Source of the DNA: Osmia lignaria lignaria
Lineage: Eukaryota > Arthropoda > Insecta > Hymenoptera > Megachilidae
DNA: 64,000 nucleotides
Reading direction: 5' to 3'
NCBI RefSeq assembly: GCF_051020975.1
Contig: NC_135045.1
Span: 2,110,501 to 2,174,500, forward strand
The position numbers were made by a program, and so were the translations under genes. A model generated the notes under the pieces. The model made no database searches and had not been told where the DNA came from. It saw only the letters and a program-made list of their open reading frames with translations. Below are positions 48,601 through 61,382 of this stretch, piece after piece. How positions within the stretch are numbered: position 1 is the stretch's first letter; every line of letters begins with the position of its first letter.

Positions 48601-50418
48601 ATATGGTAAATCACGAGCAAAGTGCAATAACTGAACAATAATATGACTTAATCGCGGGCATTGTCTTACTGTGAAATCGTGTTCGTTAAATTCAGAGAAC
48701 TAGAAAATATAATGTATCTGTCATTTTTACATCTGTTATTAGACTCAGACTGATACTGATAATTTCTTTATAATTTTCTCAACACAAATATTGCCAATAT
48801 CTGAGTACAGCACCCTAATACAGAAGTCTATGATGAGAAGAAACACTCACGTGATGAAAGAATATTATTTATACATGTACTACAGATAGGAAATAAAAAA
48901 GAGAAGGAAACTTAGATAAAATATATCATTTGTGTAATGCCAAGGCCATCGCTCCTTTTTAATTCAATTTATTTCTTCAAATCGGGTGGTGTTTAGAGAC
49001 CACGCGTAATTAGAAATTTGAATTAAAATCGATAATTTCATACGTGAACAATGGTGGTGATAATGCATGAATATTAAACAAGAAATTAATTGTTTTGTAA
49101 CGAAATTTGTTTAACAAAATTTCTTCAAAATATTCACGTTTGCTTTTTTTTAGAAAGCAACAATCAGGAAGAAACTGCAAACGCATACTCAAGCATATCT
49201 GCAAGGTCGTTCTTGTTCTTCGAATGATAATATACACGCTGATGCGTATACTTTTTCCTTATTCTTTTATTTGATGCAACGTGTGTTTCTTAATTTATGT
49301 TTGGTAATACTGATTTTGAAACGTTGCGTTACGTTGAACACGTGTTATAGATCAGCATATCTTTTAAGGAAAATTTCTTGACATTCTTCTAAATATCGTT
49401 GCTTTTTTGTACGTCAATGTTTGCGAATCTATGCTTTGAAGTTAACACAAAAAAATTAAGAAACAATCGCATGTAACTTATCTTTGTTTACTGCAATACT
49501 GTACATGATACTAAATATTCACACTTCCTCTATTTCTTATTAATGTAATCAGAGATCTGAATAAATTCAAGATGTAATTAATCCCTTATGAATGTTACTT
49601 AATAAGATTTCTATACCATTGTTATGTGATTAAACAAAAGGGATTTACTAATATCCGAATCGTGAATTACGTTTAATGATGTTTCACAAGCTCCTTTTTT
49701 GTGAAGATTAAACTATTCTTATCGCAGGGTCAGTATCGTTCACGAAATTCTTTCTTTCCTCTTTATCACAGTATATTTTATTTGTACAACATTAACGGAG
49801 ATATCATTCATGCAATTAACACGTCCAAAACGTGACCAAAATGGTAATAACTCAACGATGATAAAAAGCTTCTAAAAAAAATACATGTATATATAAAAGT
49901 ATAAAAGTAAATTAGAATGAAGTAGAATTTTACTCGATTATGCGTAAGAAATAATCATACGCTGTTTAAGTCATAAAATACAACATAAATGAATTAAAAA
50001 ATTGTTCTCTTCATTGAGACAAAAATGACAACACTTATTAGCATGTGATATTAATTTAAAAAATAAGAATAAAATTTGAAATGGGTAAGAAAAGACTTTT
50101 GCAGCATTTAAATAATGAAGAATGAAACGAAATACATACAATAAATTTAGAAAAAATTAGTTACTTACCAATTACATGAATTAAGAAGGATGCGAGAACC
50201 ACAAAATAGCCCCATCCTCCATCTGGGGGTTCCATGATAGTTGACGTACCCCGGCAGTCCATTGAGTTACAGGTGACATTTTCATTTCCATTTTCTTCAT
50301 CTTGCTGTTTTGTCTCAACAGAGGAGCTAACAGTCGCGTGTGCCATGGAGTTGCAATTGTCGAACTTAGTGAATGTTTCCCGCAATAACAAGCATCGAAA
50401 CGTCATGTTGATGATCAT
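45696..50418 (-). CDS. SLC16-family monocarboxylate-transporter-like protein
   Basis: This is a twelve-helix major-facilitator transporter of the plasma membrane, probably proton-coupled for monocarboxylates; the substrate is not predictable. Exons: 50418-50169, 48168-48049, 47978-47835, 47570-47302, 47220 to about 46995, 46729-46489, 46390-46225, 46137-45937, 45862-45696, about 590 residues. The MCT signature before TM1 is PPDGGWGYFVVLASF. TM4-5 carries YFEKYRSLATGIAVCGSGLG. A long hydrophilic central loop follows KRKKKSSPE, then TM7-12, with NTVGRIILGYVSDKP and GLNYLTNAFGQLLLFQG. Candidate starts are ATGs at 50418, 50406 and 50344. The 3' end of the loop exon near 46995 could not be phased with the next exon, so a missed microexon or different donor is likely. 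Intron 1 is about 2 kb. Confidence 0.88.
47641..47700. repeat. Short GC-rich inverted repeat in a transporter intron
   Basis: AGGGGT-ggttt-ACCCCT (47671-47687) forms a small hairpin in an intron. A second patch with GTAGGGGTAGG and AAGGGAGGTTCC lies about 600 bases away at 48264-48306. Both stand out from AT-rich intron DNA and may be remnants of one repeat family. Confidence 0.35.
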
Positions 50419-50968
50419 ATAGTGGAAGGGAATGATGAAGAGAAGGGGAGATCCGAGAAGATCTCGAGGAATGCGTTAATTTTGATCATACAGAAAATTT
50501 GGCATGCCATAATTGCTGCATTAAGCTATTCACCATAAAACTGGAAACGTTGTTAGTTATCATTTTCAAACAAAATTATTGCATTTCTTTTTATGATAAA
50601 AGTTCTTTTTAGTTGTATGGTTTCTTCTGGGTATGTAAAACGCTAAAAAGAAAAAAATTAGAAATTATAATATTATTTAGTAAATTAATAAGAAAATTAT
50701 CGGAAAATTAAATTTTTTAGAAACTTATCTGCTTCATTATACGTTGATCGCATATAATGTTGAAGTTTCATCATAAGCTTTAAGTTTTACGTATTTAATT
50801 ACTGTTAAATATTTTTACAAATAATTTTCATCAAATAAATAATACATACTTTCAAAGGTTCAAATACGTAAAAATATTCATTTAAATATAAACATTTATT
50901 ACTTCCCAGAATCGTTTGACTTCCTAATACAGGATAAATAGTAGTTGTATCAGCTGCCTATTATTAAA

Positions 50969-51885
50969 TCAGCTAATTGCTCTATCAATATCTTCAAGAT
51001 TATCTCGCATATGATCACTCATTTGTGGAAGTAACTCATAAGTACAAGTAGTAACGCCATGTTGATGCCCAGGCGACCATTCTCCTTTTAATCCAATGTA
51101 ATAAATTTTTATTTTCTCACTTCCCTCGGTGCCGGTAAAATGCAGACTCAAATGATGTACAGATGAAAATTTCACCACTCTATCAGGTCAAATAAAAAGT
51201 AAACAAACTTTTTATATTATAATAAATTTGTTCAGTGATTAATACTAAAATATACATACTTAGGAGCATATTCATGAACTCCATATGTATCTACACATAG
51301 TTCAAACTCTTGTTCAGGTGCTGTAGCAGCATCATCAAATGTCATATATGGCCGATTTTTATATCTACATATAAAAAAGAAAGTAAATGATATATTTAAA
51401 GTATGCTTAAATTACCAACTAGGAACACATACAATTTAACTTTATTTGGATGTAAATCATCTTCTCCCCCAATAATGATAAGACCTTTTAATTTTATATT
51501 CCCTGTAAAACTAAAGAGAAGAAAGTATTATATTTATTTATTCTAATTAACAAAGTGTTAAGATAGAAAAACATACGGAATATTAAATAGAAGTTCATTA
51601 TCCATATCACTTTCAACATACTGAAAAAGAAAAGATTAATTATATCAATGTTATATAAACATACATATTATTTAAATGCCTCTATTAATTAATATAAATA
51701 AATATGATAGTTACTTTGGTTCTATCCAATCTGTTTTCCCATGGTTTAAACACAGCAGCTCCACTGCCTTCTTCGCATTCATTTAAAACCTCTATGTTTT
51801 CTATATCAATTTTTTTATATAAATTATATTGTACTCCCAATTCTCCTTCTTCGTGCGATGCTCCACAACCACATTGATGTGCCAT
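50969..51885 (-). CDS. Pithd1: PITH domain-containing protein 1
   Basis: Proteins with this domain associate with the proteasome or thioredoxin-like partners. Five exons join in frame to 202 residues (human about 211): 51885-51715, 51620-51577, 51510-51433, 51364-51260, 51179-50969. The N-terminus starts MAHQCGCGASHEE, the family's Cys/His-rich leader. The PITH domain shows LLFNIPFTGNIKLKGLIIIG, YKNRPYMTFDDA, VHHLSLHF and the closing YIGLKGEW. ATG 51885 is the first methionine; an upstream codon in frame is TTG. It lies head-to-head with ZC3H13, with about 1.1 kb between start codons. Confidence 0.95.
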
Positions 51886-53026
51886 TATAGATCTGCTCAA
51901 AAATTTGAAATGTAATCATACATGTCAAACATTAAACAAATAATATACTTATCTAATATAATAATACAAAAGTAAAATATACTAAATACATAGTAAATAC
52001 TTTAATAACAATAATAATAACAATCGGTATAATAGAAAATGTATTATTAAATGTACAAAGGATTTATAAATAGTAAAACAGGTGTTTGGTATTTTTCCTG
52101 GTTAACTCTACCTCCTACTATTAGGGTAAACAAAAAAATGATTGATATAAAAAGGAATTGTGTGTCATTAAAAAAACTTACATCTAAACACTAATATTTT
52201 AATGTTAAATGAGAAAAATGCAAGATTAAACTCACTTCTCAACGTTACAGAAACGTTTGAAGTACTGTAAATGATAATCGGAATTACGAATAACTTTTAC
52301 TTGAATATCTTACCTATAAGTTTATGGTTATTATATGCAACTAATTGTGAATAATATAAACGTAAATTACAAATATATTATGTTAATTTCACAACTGGTG
52401 TTAATAATAAAATATTAAAAGAACTTCGTGTAGATAACTTGAATTTTAAGTTCATCTATTTTAGCCGTGTTCTGAATGTTGTTTCTACCGTTATACTAAA
52501 TCTATTTCGTTAGTCACAAGTTTTTATACTGTTCTGTATTTTATACCTCTTAATAATCATTAATAGGAAATAAAGATAATATAACTGTGTGCTTTTTAAA
52601 ATTTAATATTTGAATAAATTATTAATAGTATTTGAACACACTTTTTATGGCATCTTTCATTGTTGGTTGGTAAAACTTGCTCATAACTTCACTGTACCAA
52701 CACTATTGTTTTCTGTACATTTTAGTACATGAATCGTATGTATTCAGTAGGATACCAGTAGGATACGTCTGGGGTTAGTCTTTTAAGATATGTATTTACA
52801 ACAAAATAAGTATAATTAGGAATATTGTGATGATTACTAGAAAAATAATCATATGACATATAAGAAGCAATTCGTGTTTCTTAATTTTTCATCGATTATT
52901 TAAGAATTGTGCTTACGTTTGTAAATGCCCAACCAATATTAAATGGTGATTCCATAGCAAATGAATATTTGCATGCTGCAGTTATGTGCTTCCATTGTGA
53001 AAACATAATTGTTTTATGGTGATAAT
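51886..53026. other. Divergent intergenic region between PITHD1 and ZC3H13
   Basis: No supported gene. AT-rich throughout; it holds the promoters and 5' UTRs of two outward-facing genes. The plus-strand leader just before ATG 53027 contains an in-frame TTG but no earlier ATG in frame. Confidence 0.5.
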
Positions 53027-56000
53027 ATGTCAAAATCAAGCATAAGGAAGATAACGGTTGACCCTACGAAATGTAATACAGACTCTCGTCGACCAAGTGT
53101 ATTTGAAAGGTTGGGGACCAAACCTGCAGTTACTGCCGGCCAAAATACATCGGATTATTGCAGAAATTGGGCATTGAATGGCAGTTGCTCGTATGGAAAG
53201 AATTGCAAGTAAGCATAATTTTAAAGTGAATATATATTTTGTAAAAAAAAAGAAATGAAATATATGTCCTAAACTCTTACATTGACAAATGATTAAGTCA
53301 GCTTATTTAGAGAATAGCGTAAGACTTATCGCTCATTTAAGTTGAACTGACCAACCTTTTTGTTTTCTTGATATTGCAACTAGATATGCAAATACTCACA
53401 CATTAATAAGCCCATCCAAGCGTGCCAAAAAGGATAATGCTATTGCAAGTACCACAGGAGTAAGTTTATATAGATATTATTATGCTTTTAGAATAAAATA
53501 TTGTAGTTCAATATTAAAAATGTATTATTGTTTCATTTGAAGATAGATATTTACATATGTGTTTGTCAATATGTAGCTTATCGAGGATCCATTTAAAAGG
53601 CTTACTTCTAAGATTGTAAAAAAAGCATCGCATAGTCCTGATTTAAATTTGGAAGAGTGGAATCAAACAGATCTTGAATACGAAGACGAGAAAGTATTGG
53701 AAAGGCGTAGACAGCTGTTACAACGTGAATTAGAACTACAAATGAAGAAGGATAAAGAAGTTCATGGAAAAGACAAAGTGAAACAGAAGAAAAAGGCAAT
53801 GACTTCTTCCTCTAGTTCTCATACATCAAGTACATCTAGCAGTAGTAGTAGCTCTAGTAGCGAAGATTCATCTTCTAGTTCAACATCTGATTCACGAAAA
53901 AAGGTTAAAAAGATTAAATCTAAACGACATCACAGTGGTTCTACAGATTATGATGAAGATAAAGAAAGAAGAAGGAAGTAAGTTATGATTCATGTTATTA
54001 GGTATTATTATTAAGCATAATTGTTACGTCCATGAATTTTCGTTTATAAGTATAATTTATTTGTAACTTGTATCAAAACTAAATAATGTTGTCAGATTAA
54101 AATTGAAAAGGCTTGGAACAAAAAATGAGAAGCCATCAGTGAAGAAGAAACGTAAATTTGAAAGTAGTTCTGCAAAAAAGGAAATTACTGCTAGATCAGT
54201 AAAGAAGTACAGTTCATCTTCAACATCAAGAAAACATTCTTCCACTCCTCGTACAAGATCACCAGCAGTGCAAGTGTCTGCACCAGCAACACCTGCAACA
54301 GCAGTATTAGGTTCTTCGGTATCTTTGCCTCATCATGGAACATCTAATAAAGTCAAGGAAAGAAATAGAAGCGAATCTCCAAAAGCAACGAAAAGCAGAG
54401 ATATAGATAAAGAGGAGAGACATTATAAGAAAATCCGAGATGTAGATGAATTATCTAAAGATGGTACTAAAAACAAACCTTTCGATAAAGTTAAGGAACA
54501 GGATAAAGAAAAAAATCGTACAATAGAGGAAAAGTTAAAAATTGAAGAAAGATTGAAGTTAAAATATAAAGATAAAGAGATACGATCTCGAACACCGCCA
54601 ACATCAGAGAAATCCAAACATCAACACTCCAAGGATACAATTTCGACGAAAACTCGTCGCAGTCGTACACCTGAAAAATCATCAAAATCCAAACGAGAGC
54701 TTACGCCGTCAAAACTTCCAGATAGACCAGTTTCCACAAACAGATCTCGAGATAGCGAAAAGAAAGATCGCGAATACCATAAGAGCGATAAAACTAAAGA
54801 CAGAGAAGACATAAGAAAAAATGATCAAAATAATAAAGCCAGACAGATATCGAATCAAGAAGAAAGTCATAGAAGAATCGGTAAAGAATGCGATGATAAA
54901 GCTTATTTAGGTGACAAAACAAGACAAAAGAGCAGAGAACGACGCGATAAAGACCATACTAGAGACGAACGTGGACATTCAAGACTCGGTCGGGATCAAC
55001 GAGACACTCGTGATAAAGACAAAGAAGAATTACAGGAACGTTGTCGTGAACGACCACGAGAGAGGGATCGTGATCGTGATCGAGACCGAGAACGCGATCG
55101 CGATCGAGAAAGAGATAGAGATAGAGATCGTGATCGTGATCGCGATAGAGACCGTGACCGGGATCGGGATCGTGATCGCGATCGTGACCGAGATCGTGAA
55201 CGTGATCGCGATCGTGACCGAGATCGTGAAAGAGAAAAGGATCCAATAAAAACTAGAGACAGAGATATACCATCTTTAGTTTCAACAACGATAGGTTTAA
55301 CAGCAGATAAGAATTCGCGTTATAGCCGTGATAAAGAGCGAATAGTAGTGAAGGATAGTGCCTTTGAGAAGAATGGTATCCGAGATCGTAGAGGTGACAG
55401 AGAAAGGGAGCGATCTGAAACAAAAACGCTTTCCGATCGCGACAGAGCATCTCAACGATATGATAGAAACACTGTAGATAAAGAGGCATCCACCCGTAAA
55501 ACTGGCATGAACTCGCCTAGAGATCGTTTTCCACGAGAGAGATCTTTGGACAGAGTTTCTTTGCTTGATAAAGGTGTGCATAACGTACCACCATTAACCC
55601 AAGCATCTTCTTTACCTGTCGTTCAATCCTCTATAGCATCTTCGTCATCTTCGTCCGCACCGGCTACATTGTCAACGTCAAGAGATAATTTAATTGAGAG
55701 GATAGATGTTGGACACTATGATAGAGAAAGACATAGACGATTCAATACTAGGTACGACCGAGGTCATACGTCTGAACACGATCAGTCGCGCGTTACGCCG
55801 ACTAAAGTTGATCGTTTGATCGAAAGACGAGAGGGTAGTCCAAGACGTACAATTGAAATCGATAGAAATTACAATAGAAATTATGGACGTTTATCAGAAC
55901 ATTGGGACGAACAAGAGGAGGCATCCTCGCATTTAGATTACCGTGATCACCATGTTCACGAAGATGATAGAAGAAAAACAGTGGATGGAAGAAGATACGA

Positions 56001-57961
56001 TAGCCCGTTTGATGAGAGACGTGGAATCCGTGAGGAAAGGCCACGGGAATCTAGATATGTTGTTCAAAGCGGTGATAGAACATCCTTTGACGATCATCGT
56101 CATCATCATCATCATCATAGACATCCACTTTATCCAGGAGAGAAAATAAGAAGTAATACATCAATTCGGTAGGTTGACAGTGACATATAATTAATATAAT
56201 TCGGTGTGTCACGTTTAAATTTAATTTTACTTTCATTAGCGATGAGAATGTTGTTAACGATGATTGGGATAGCCATCATCGTGATGTAGAACATAACAGA
56301 GAACGAGCTTATGGACCTGTTGATTGGGAAGAAAGAGAGTGGCGAGTAAGAACATTATGGGACAGTAGAGACAGTCTTCCTCGATCGGAAGTGCATGATG
56401 ATGACTGGAGTTCTCGATATGATAATTCTGTATCAGATTGGAAATCGAACGACGGCCGAAAATGGGATAATCAATCCGTACATATTCGTGGTCACTATCG
56501 AAATGATCGGTCTAAGGAAATAGAATTAGGAGAATCTACATCACATAAGTATGTCCTATTTCATTATTATTTATCATTTATTCATAATATTTTAAATGAT
56601 ATTAACAAGACGTTTGTTTTAACCCTTTTTTTTTTCTAGTAAAAGAAGAACTTATAATAATTCTGAAACCAGAGACGAATGTACAGTCCATAGTTCTAAA
56701 CAAGCATCTTTATATGGTAGTATGAAAGAAGAACCTATTAATAAAAAGTTAATGGAGCTTGCGGAAGGTAAATTATCTACAACCCGAGAGAAATCTGCAG
56801 ATACTTTTCCAAAAAAAGTATTACCGAAAGAAAAATCTGAAACGAAAGAAATCGTTGCAACTGAACCGAAACGTTCTTGTATAGACGAGTCTCTACAAAC
56901 TCTTCATACAGAAAGTGATCTCAGTGATATTAGTGATGATCCAGATGATATATTAAACATGGATGACGTTACAGTACGTTCTATTTATTTTCCATCATAT
57001 TCTTTAGTGAATATTAATTTCACATAACTATATTTGTAATGTTTACAGGACATCGATACGAATAAAACTCGGACAAGTAAGAAAACTCCCGATATCACTC
57101 AACGAGACGGCCAATCAACAGTTCAAGAAACAGAAGTATCATCTCCAAAAGAACCTATTGAAGATACAGTTTTTAATACAAAGGGAAAAGATAATGCTGA
57201 ACCAATGTCATTTAGGTATTTTTTAACAAAATTATTTTTATTTTTTTGCCACTGTTGTATTCATATTACACGTTTGTCTATAATTATATTAATAGAAACA
57301 TGGAGGATGAAAATGTGGAAACTATGGACTTTGAAGAAATCTCTGATGGTGAATTAGAAGAAGATATAAAAACAAGCGGTAAAGGTTTAGGTGATGCTTT
57401 AGGAGTTGATTGGGAGAGTCTCGTTAAAGAAACGCAACCTCGAAGACCTACATCGTGTAATCAAAGTTCAGAAAATCGTTGGCAATGCAAAGCAATTCTG
57501 CATAGAATCGGTGTTTCAGCAAAGTATGCGGGAGAAGATATAATAAAAAAATTGACAAAGAAATATGGAAAAGACGGTACCTCGTTTGATCTGTTACAGC
57601 TACAAGGAAATTATTTCAAGTTCGTGTAATTAAACAATATTTTTACTTGCAGATCATTCGGAATTTTTTCTTCACGATGTTGCATTTATGCACACAGCAC
57701 TTGCCCGGAATCGCTTATTACATGACCTAAACAATGATATGCTGCCTACGGTGGATGATTTTCTGTATAGGTAAATAGTTATTAAATAATTAACTGTCAT
57801 TAAAAACCTTTTAATATAATACAATATAAAACAGTATATAATTTTGTTGTAGAAGTAGTAATGTAAATATTGATGAAGACGTAGATTATGATTTGGAAGT
57901 TTTGAAACCTTGTACATCTTTATACGAAGAAGCAAAGTGTTTATTACAACAAGTTGTATGA
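53027..57961 (+). CDS. Zc3h13: ZC3H13/Flacc (Xio): scaffold of the m6A methyltransferase complex
   Basis: ZC3H13 (Flacc/Xio in Drosophila) bridges Nito/RBM15 to Fl(2)d/WTAP in the nuclear m6A writer and is needed for sex-determination splicing in flies. Ten exons join in frame to 1,349 residues: 53027-53208, 53384-53459, 53577-53977, 54096-56168, 56240-56548, 56640-56973, 57049-57215, 57296-57576, 57653-57770, 57853-57961. The N-terminus has the diagnostic SRRPSVFERLGTKPAV, then a CCCH finger (CRNWALNGSCSYGKNCKYA) split by intron 1, with unusual spacing to the last His. Lys/Glu coiled-coil and poly-Ser segments follow, then a very long Arg/Asp/Glu/Lys disordered region with a pure RD array. 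The conserved C-terminal region has FEEISDGELEED and GVDWESLV followed by LHRIGVSAKYAGE. Total length is shorter than human (about 1,670). Confidence 0.95.
55060..55245 (+). repeat. Arg-Asp/Arg-Glu dipeptide array
   Basis: A degenerate 6-bp unit (CGTGAT, CGCGAT, CGAGAC, AGAGAT) is repeated about 30 times, coding alternating Arg and acidic residues in ZC3H13. The DNA is full of GATCGCGATC-type palindromes. Alternating-charge RD/RE domains are typical of splicing and m6A-complex proteins and favour condensates. Confidence 0.85.
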
Positions 57962-58476
57962 AGAAGCTTCTGTGTATAGTAAATGACTTCCAAAATAGCA
58001 CTTTGCTACCGTATTTACACGGTTCAGCATAGAACAAAAGTGCATCAATTTGTTACTGGCTAGTCTGGCTCAGCTATTTAGATATTTGCTGTAGCCAACT
58101 TAGCTGTTAGCGGTGCAATTGTAAAAAGAAATTAAATTGATACGTTTTTCTTAACACCTAGTTTTTTAATTTTCCATAACTAATGTCTTTTTATATATTA
58201 TTCAATCTTTATACATCTTTCTTGATCAAAATTATAATCATGACGATTAAACATTGTAATGAATTATATACTTAACGAATATATGTTTATATGTATTTGT
58301 TTTTATATTTAATGAAATTAACCTTTTAAATTTATATACTTCAATTCTGTCTAACGACAAATAACAGTACCTATTATTTTTCTAAATAAATGTTTTTTAA
58401 CACAAACTTGTTCACTCACATAATTATACTTTTGGTATAATTTTCAATAAATATTTGTCTATTCATTTCCTTTCTA
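57962..58476. other. Convergent 3' UTR region of ZC3H13 and the SET gene
   Basis: No frame or RNA gene is seen. AATAAA-like words near 58385 (+) and TTTATT near 57780-58450 (-) could serve as poly(A) signals. AT-rich. Confidence 0.5.
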
Positions 58477-60538
58477 TTATTTTTTAAATAATACTTGGAA
58501 TTGGTTAAAGTATTTCTTATCATGTTCAATAGTAGTAGCTGAAACAACATCATTTTGCAGAATAATGATTGCTTTTTCTAGTATACGTTGATTTTCATCA
58601 GTCTGGAAAAATATATAATGTAAATATATCAAATTAATGTAAACAAATAAATAATATAAATATACCTCCACAGAAAAATTTGATTGTACTTTCTCAGCAT
58701 TTTGTTGTCGAAACCGTATCAATTTTTCGAGGTTTGAGCAATATAATTCATACAAAATAAGCCCTGAAATATATTTTATATTTATATACAAAGGTAATAT
58801 AAGCTATACTATTTTGAATATTAACTTACCTTTTTTTTTACAGTCACCGCAATTTAAAACATCCAATATAGAAAGTAAATCATGGCAGTATTTTGCTTTT
58901 GTATCCAACTCGATATCAGTCAAATCTAATAATAATTTTCCAAAATTCACCACGTGTATTAATAATTCTCGAATGTATATTTATAGATTACCAAAATACC
59001 TGCCCACTCGATACCTTCGCTCCTGCCGTAATACGATATAATTCGAAACTTTACATCTACGATTAAATAATTACTCAGAGGAATTATACACGAGAGTTCC
59101 TTCTGCATAAACTTGAAAATCTGTCGTGGAGATTTGTACAGGATCTCTTCAGTGACGGCCGCAATACCTGAACGGATCGAACATATCTAATAAAAAAAGA
59201 AAAAACAAAGTACCTGCAACTGAAGGAAAGTTACCAAAGCTAAACCCTTTATCAAACTACTAATTTCTAAAAACTTAAGTATCTGAATACCTGTCGATAA
59301 TTTATAGTCTTCCTGCATCTATCACAAACCCAGGGAGTTCCAACGTTAAGAGGATCTGCGGGTAACAAATTTCCGGAACAATCATCAAATGCGCACAGAA
59401 GTGCACCTAATCTCGTTCCAGATTCCTAAAATAAATTAAAAGAAACATACAAGATTTATTTTAATTATTAATTTGAAAAGTTTATTAAATATTCAAACAG
59501 TATCCAAACACAATGATATACCATGGGATCGCTGCATCTCTTGCACGTACAAGAAAAATGTTTAGTGATTCTTAAAAATTGTCTTCTCAATGTCGTATCC
59601 CAGAACAAATTCGTATAAGACATAGTAAGTTCTTCTCCAGCGGCAATTGGAAGAGCGGCATTAACATACAGCCGATACTTTCCGTCAAAATGATGTCTTG
59701 TATTTGGTACGCAATTGTGATTCTGTAGCCCTCCTAAAGGATAAAGACCGCGCAAACTTGACGAACGATCCTTATCGTGAACGCTAACTGTTTCGAATGA
59801 ATTCGAGTTGAATGCTCCGCAAACGCGTTTCATTAATTCCATATCCTTTTCGTTCGGAGATCTCTCCACGGTTCGTAGAAGTAGTTCGATCTTTTCCAAG
59901 AAATTTATCGATTAGCTTCATAAAGAGAATGATTAAAAATAATTGCGTGTATATTCCCGTACCTCGTAATTAGAAGTGATAGTTTGATCGCATTGAAGAG
60001 CGCGCAAACATTCACGCTGCAGTTCCGTCATGAATAAAGCGCGGATCGGAATCAATGCCAGTAACAAATTCAAGGACCAATCTGTGCCACAAGTCGGTAC
60101 CAATGATCTCAAATACTCGCATTCGTAATTCACATGTTTCGGTGAATTTTCGCATTGAGACGAGCATACCGGCAAACTGCAGCCCCGATCGCATGGAAAT
60201 AAAGGGCACTCGTTCTTGTAACAACACGCGCACATTTGCAAATGTTTGCCCACGCACCTTGGCCCGATCACCATAGGTGCATCAATGAAAATCAATTCGT
60301 TCGGCGCTATATCTCGAGTAGCGAACATGCCACGACCACCTAAATTCGAATAACGAACGGTCCACGGTCGTGGATCCTCGCATGCGATGTTACTTTCTTT
60401 TAAATGAGATACCAATAATTCTTCCACCTTTTCCGGTTCCACGATATCTTGAAAACTCATTTTCTTCAGCAAGTCTCTTGAGTGCAGTTGAACACTCTCG
60501 ACGACGGTGATTAACGTAATGATGTCTGAAAACAGCAT
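58477..60538 (-). CDS. SET and MYND-type protein, msta/SmydA-8-like
   Basis: This is an arthropod SMYD-type protein, related to Drosophila msta and SmydA-8, with probable lysine methyltransferase fold; substrate unknown. Eight exons: 60538-59963, 59890-59522, 59425-59291, 59186-59000, 58925-58830, 58763-58666, 58602-58477, with the first exon possibly preceded by another. The exons from 59890 on join in frame. Landmarks are the SET start (GRGMFATRDIAPNELIFID), a Cys-rich MYND-like insert (CACCYKNECPLFPC, VCSSQC), the catalytic core NHNCVPNTRHHF, GEELTMSYTN, and the post-SET zinc cysteines CTCKRC. The SET S-adenosylmethionine motif NHxCxPN is intact. Candidate starts are ATG 60538 (MLFSDI) or ATG 60460 (MSFQDI). 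Exon GC is higher than in its neighbours (59700-60450). The gene is divergent from the EGF-repeat gene. Confidence 0.88.
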
Positions 60539-61382
60539 CTTCTCATCATGTGTATATATACAGATTAAGAAAATGTTCAGATTATGTAATACATTGGTAT
60601 TTATATATATATATACATACATATCTCTGCTGCAACGATGTTAATATAATTAATGATATGTATGCAAATGAAGATTGACGAGATATTTGCAGTGATGATC
60701 GTGATGATCGACGCCGTTGTTGAAAGGTACTATCATTAAATGAAACTGCTGTACTCCCGCTTTATGCTCTATTGCTGTGCTCTAATTCAGTTTAAAATAG
60801 AGTTAGAGATCTGGTAAACGATTCCCTGCGTTTTGCACCTATTACATCCATACGATATGCATTGATTAAACTGAAAAACAAACAAACACTAACGTTAATA
60901 TAATGTTCTTTTAAAATAAAAAAAAAAGGAAACAGTAGCTCTTTGTTTAATAAATTAGATTATAAAATGTAAACAAAAGTAGCTTTGCATCAGTACAATC
61001 ATTGTACTATGTTGTAAACGATAAAGAAAAGAATGTATAAAATAAAGCCGTATAATGCATTTGTACAATATGGGGTAGTTTTTTCAAAATCGAATGAAAA
61101 TTATTATTGATGAAGCAAATTTTCACGCAAGCGTATCCGATTCTCTTCATTGTCTGTATACTTTAGCGTTGCTAAGACTACCAGGTAACTGACTACCTGC
61201 AACAAATAGCAAGTACAATAACAGGTACATAATATATGTATACTGTACCCGGATAGTTCAACCAACTGGTTGTACCCTGATCATTGAATAAGTAAATATT
61301 AATACTGTGGACCAATGTGTCTTACCTATACAAAAATTTGTAGAAATCTATCGTAAATATATATGACAGAATTACGTTGTTT
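60539..61382. other. Divergent intergenic region
   Basis: No gene is supported between the SET gene start and the EGF-repeat gene start. It contains both promoters. TACCTGC/TACCAGGTA-like words recur near 61180-61270. No RNA gene is seen. Confidence 0.45.

Noticed and set aside
54911..55249. Ile/Val/Glu-rich frame and its antisense His/Asp-rich frame
   Set aside because: They are out-of-frame readings of the Arg-Asp array in ZC3H13.
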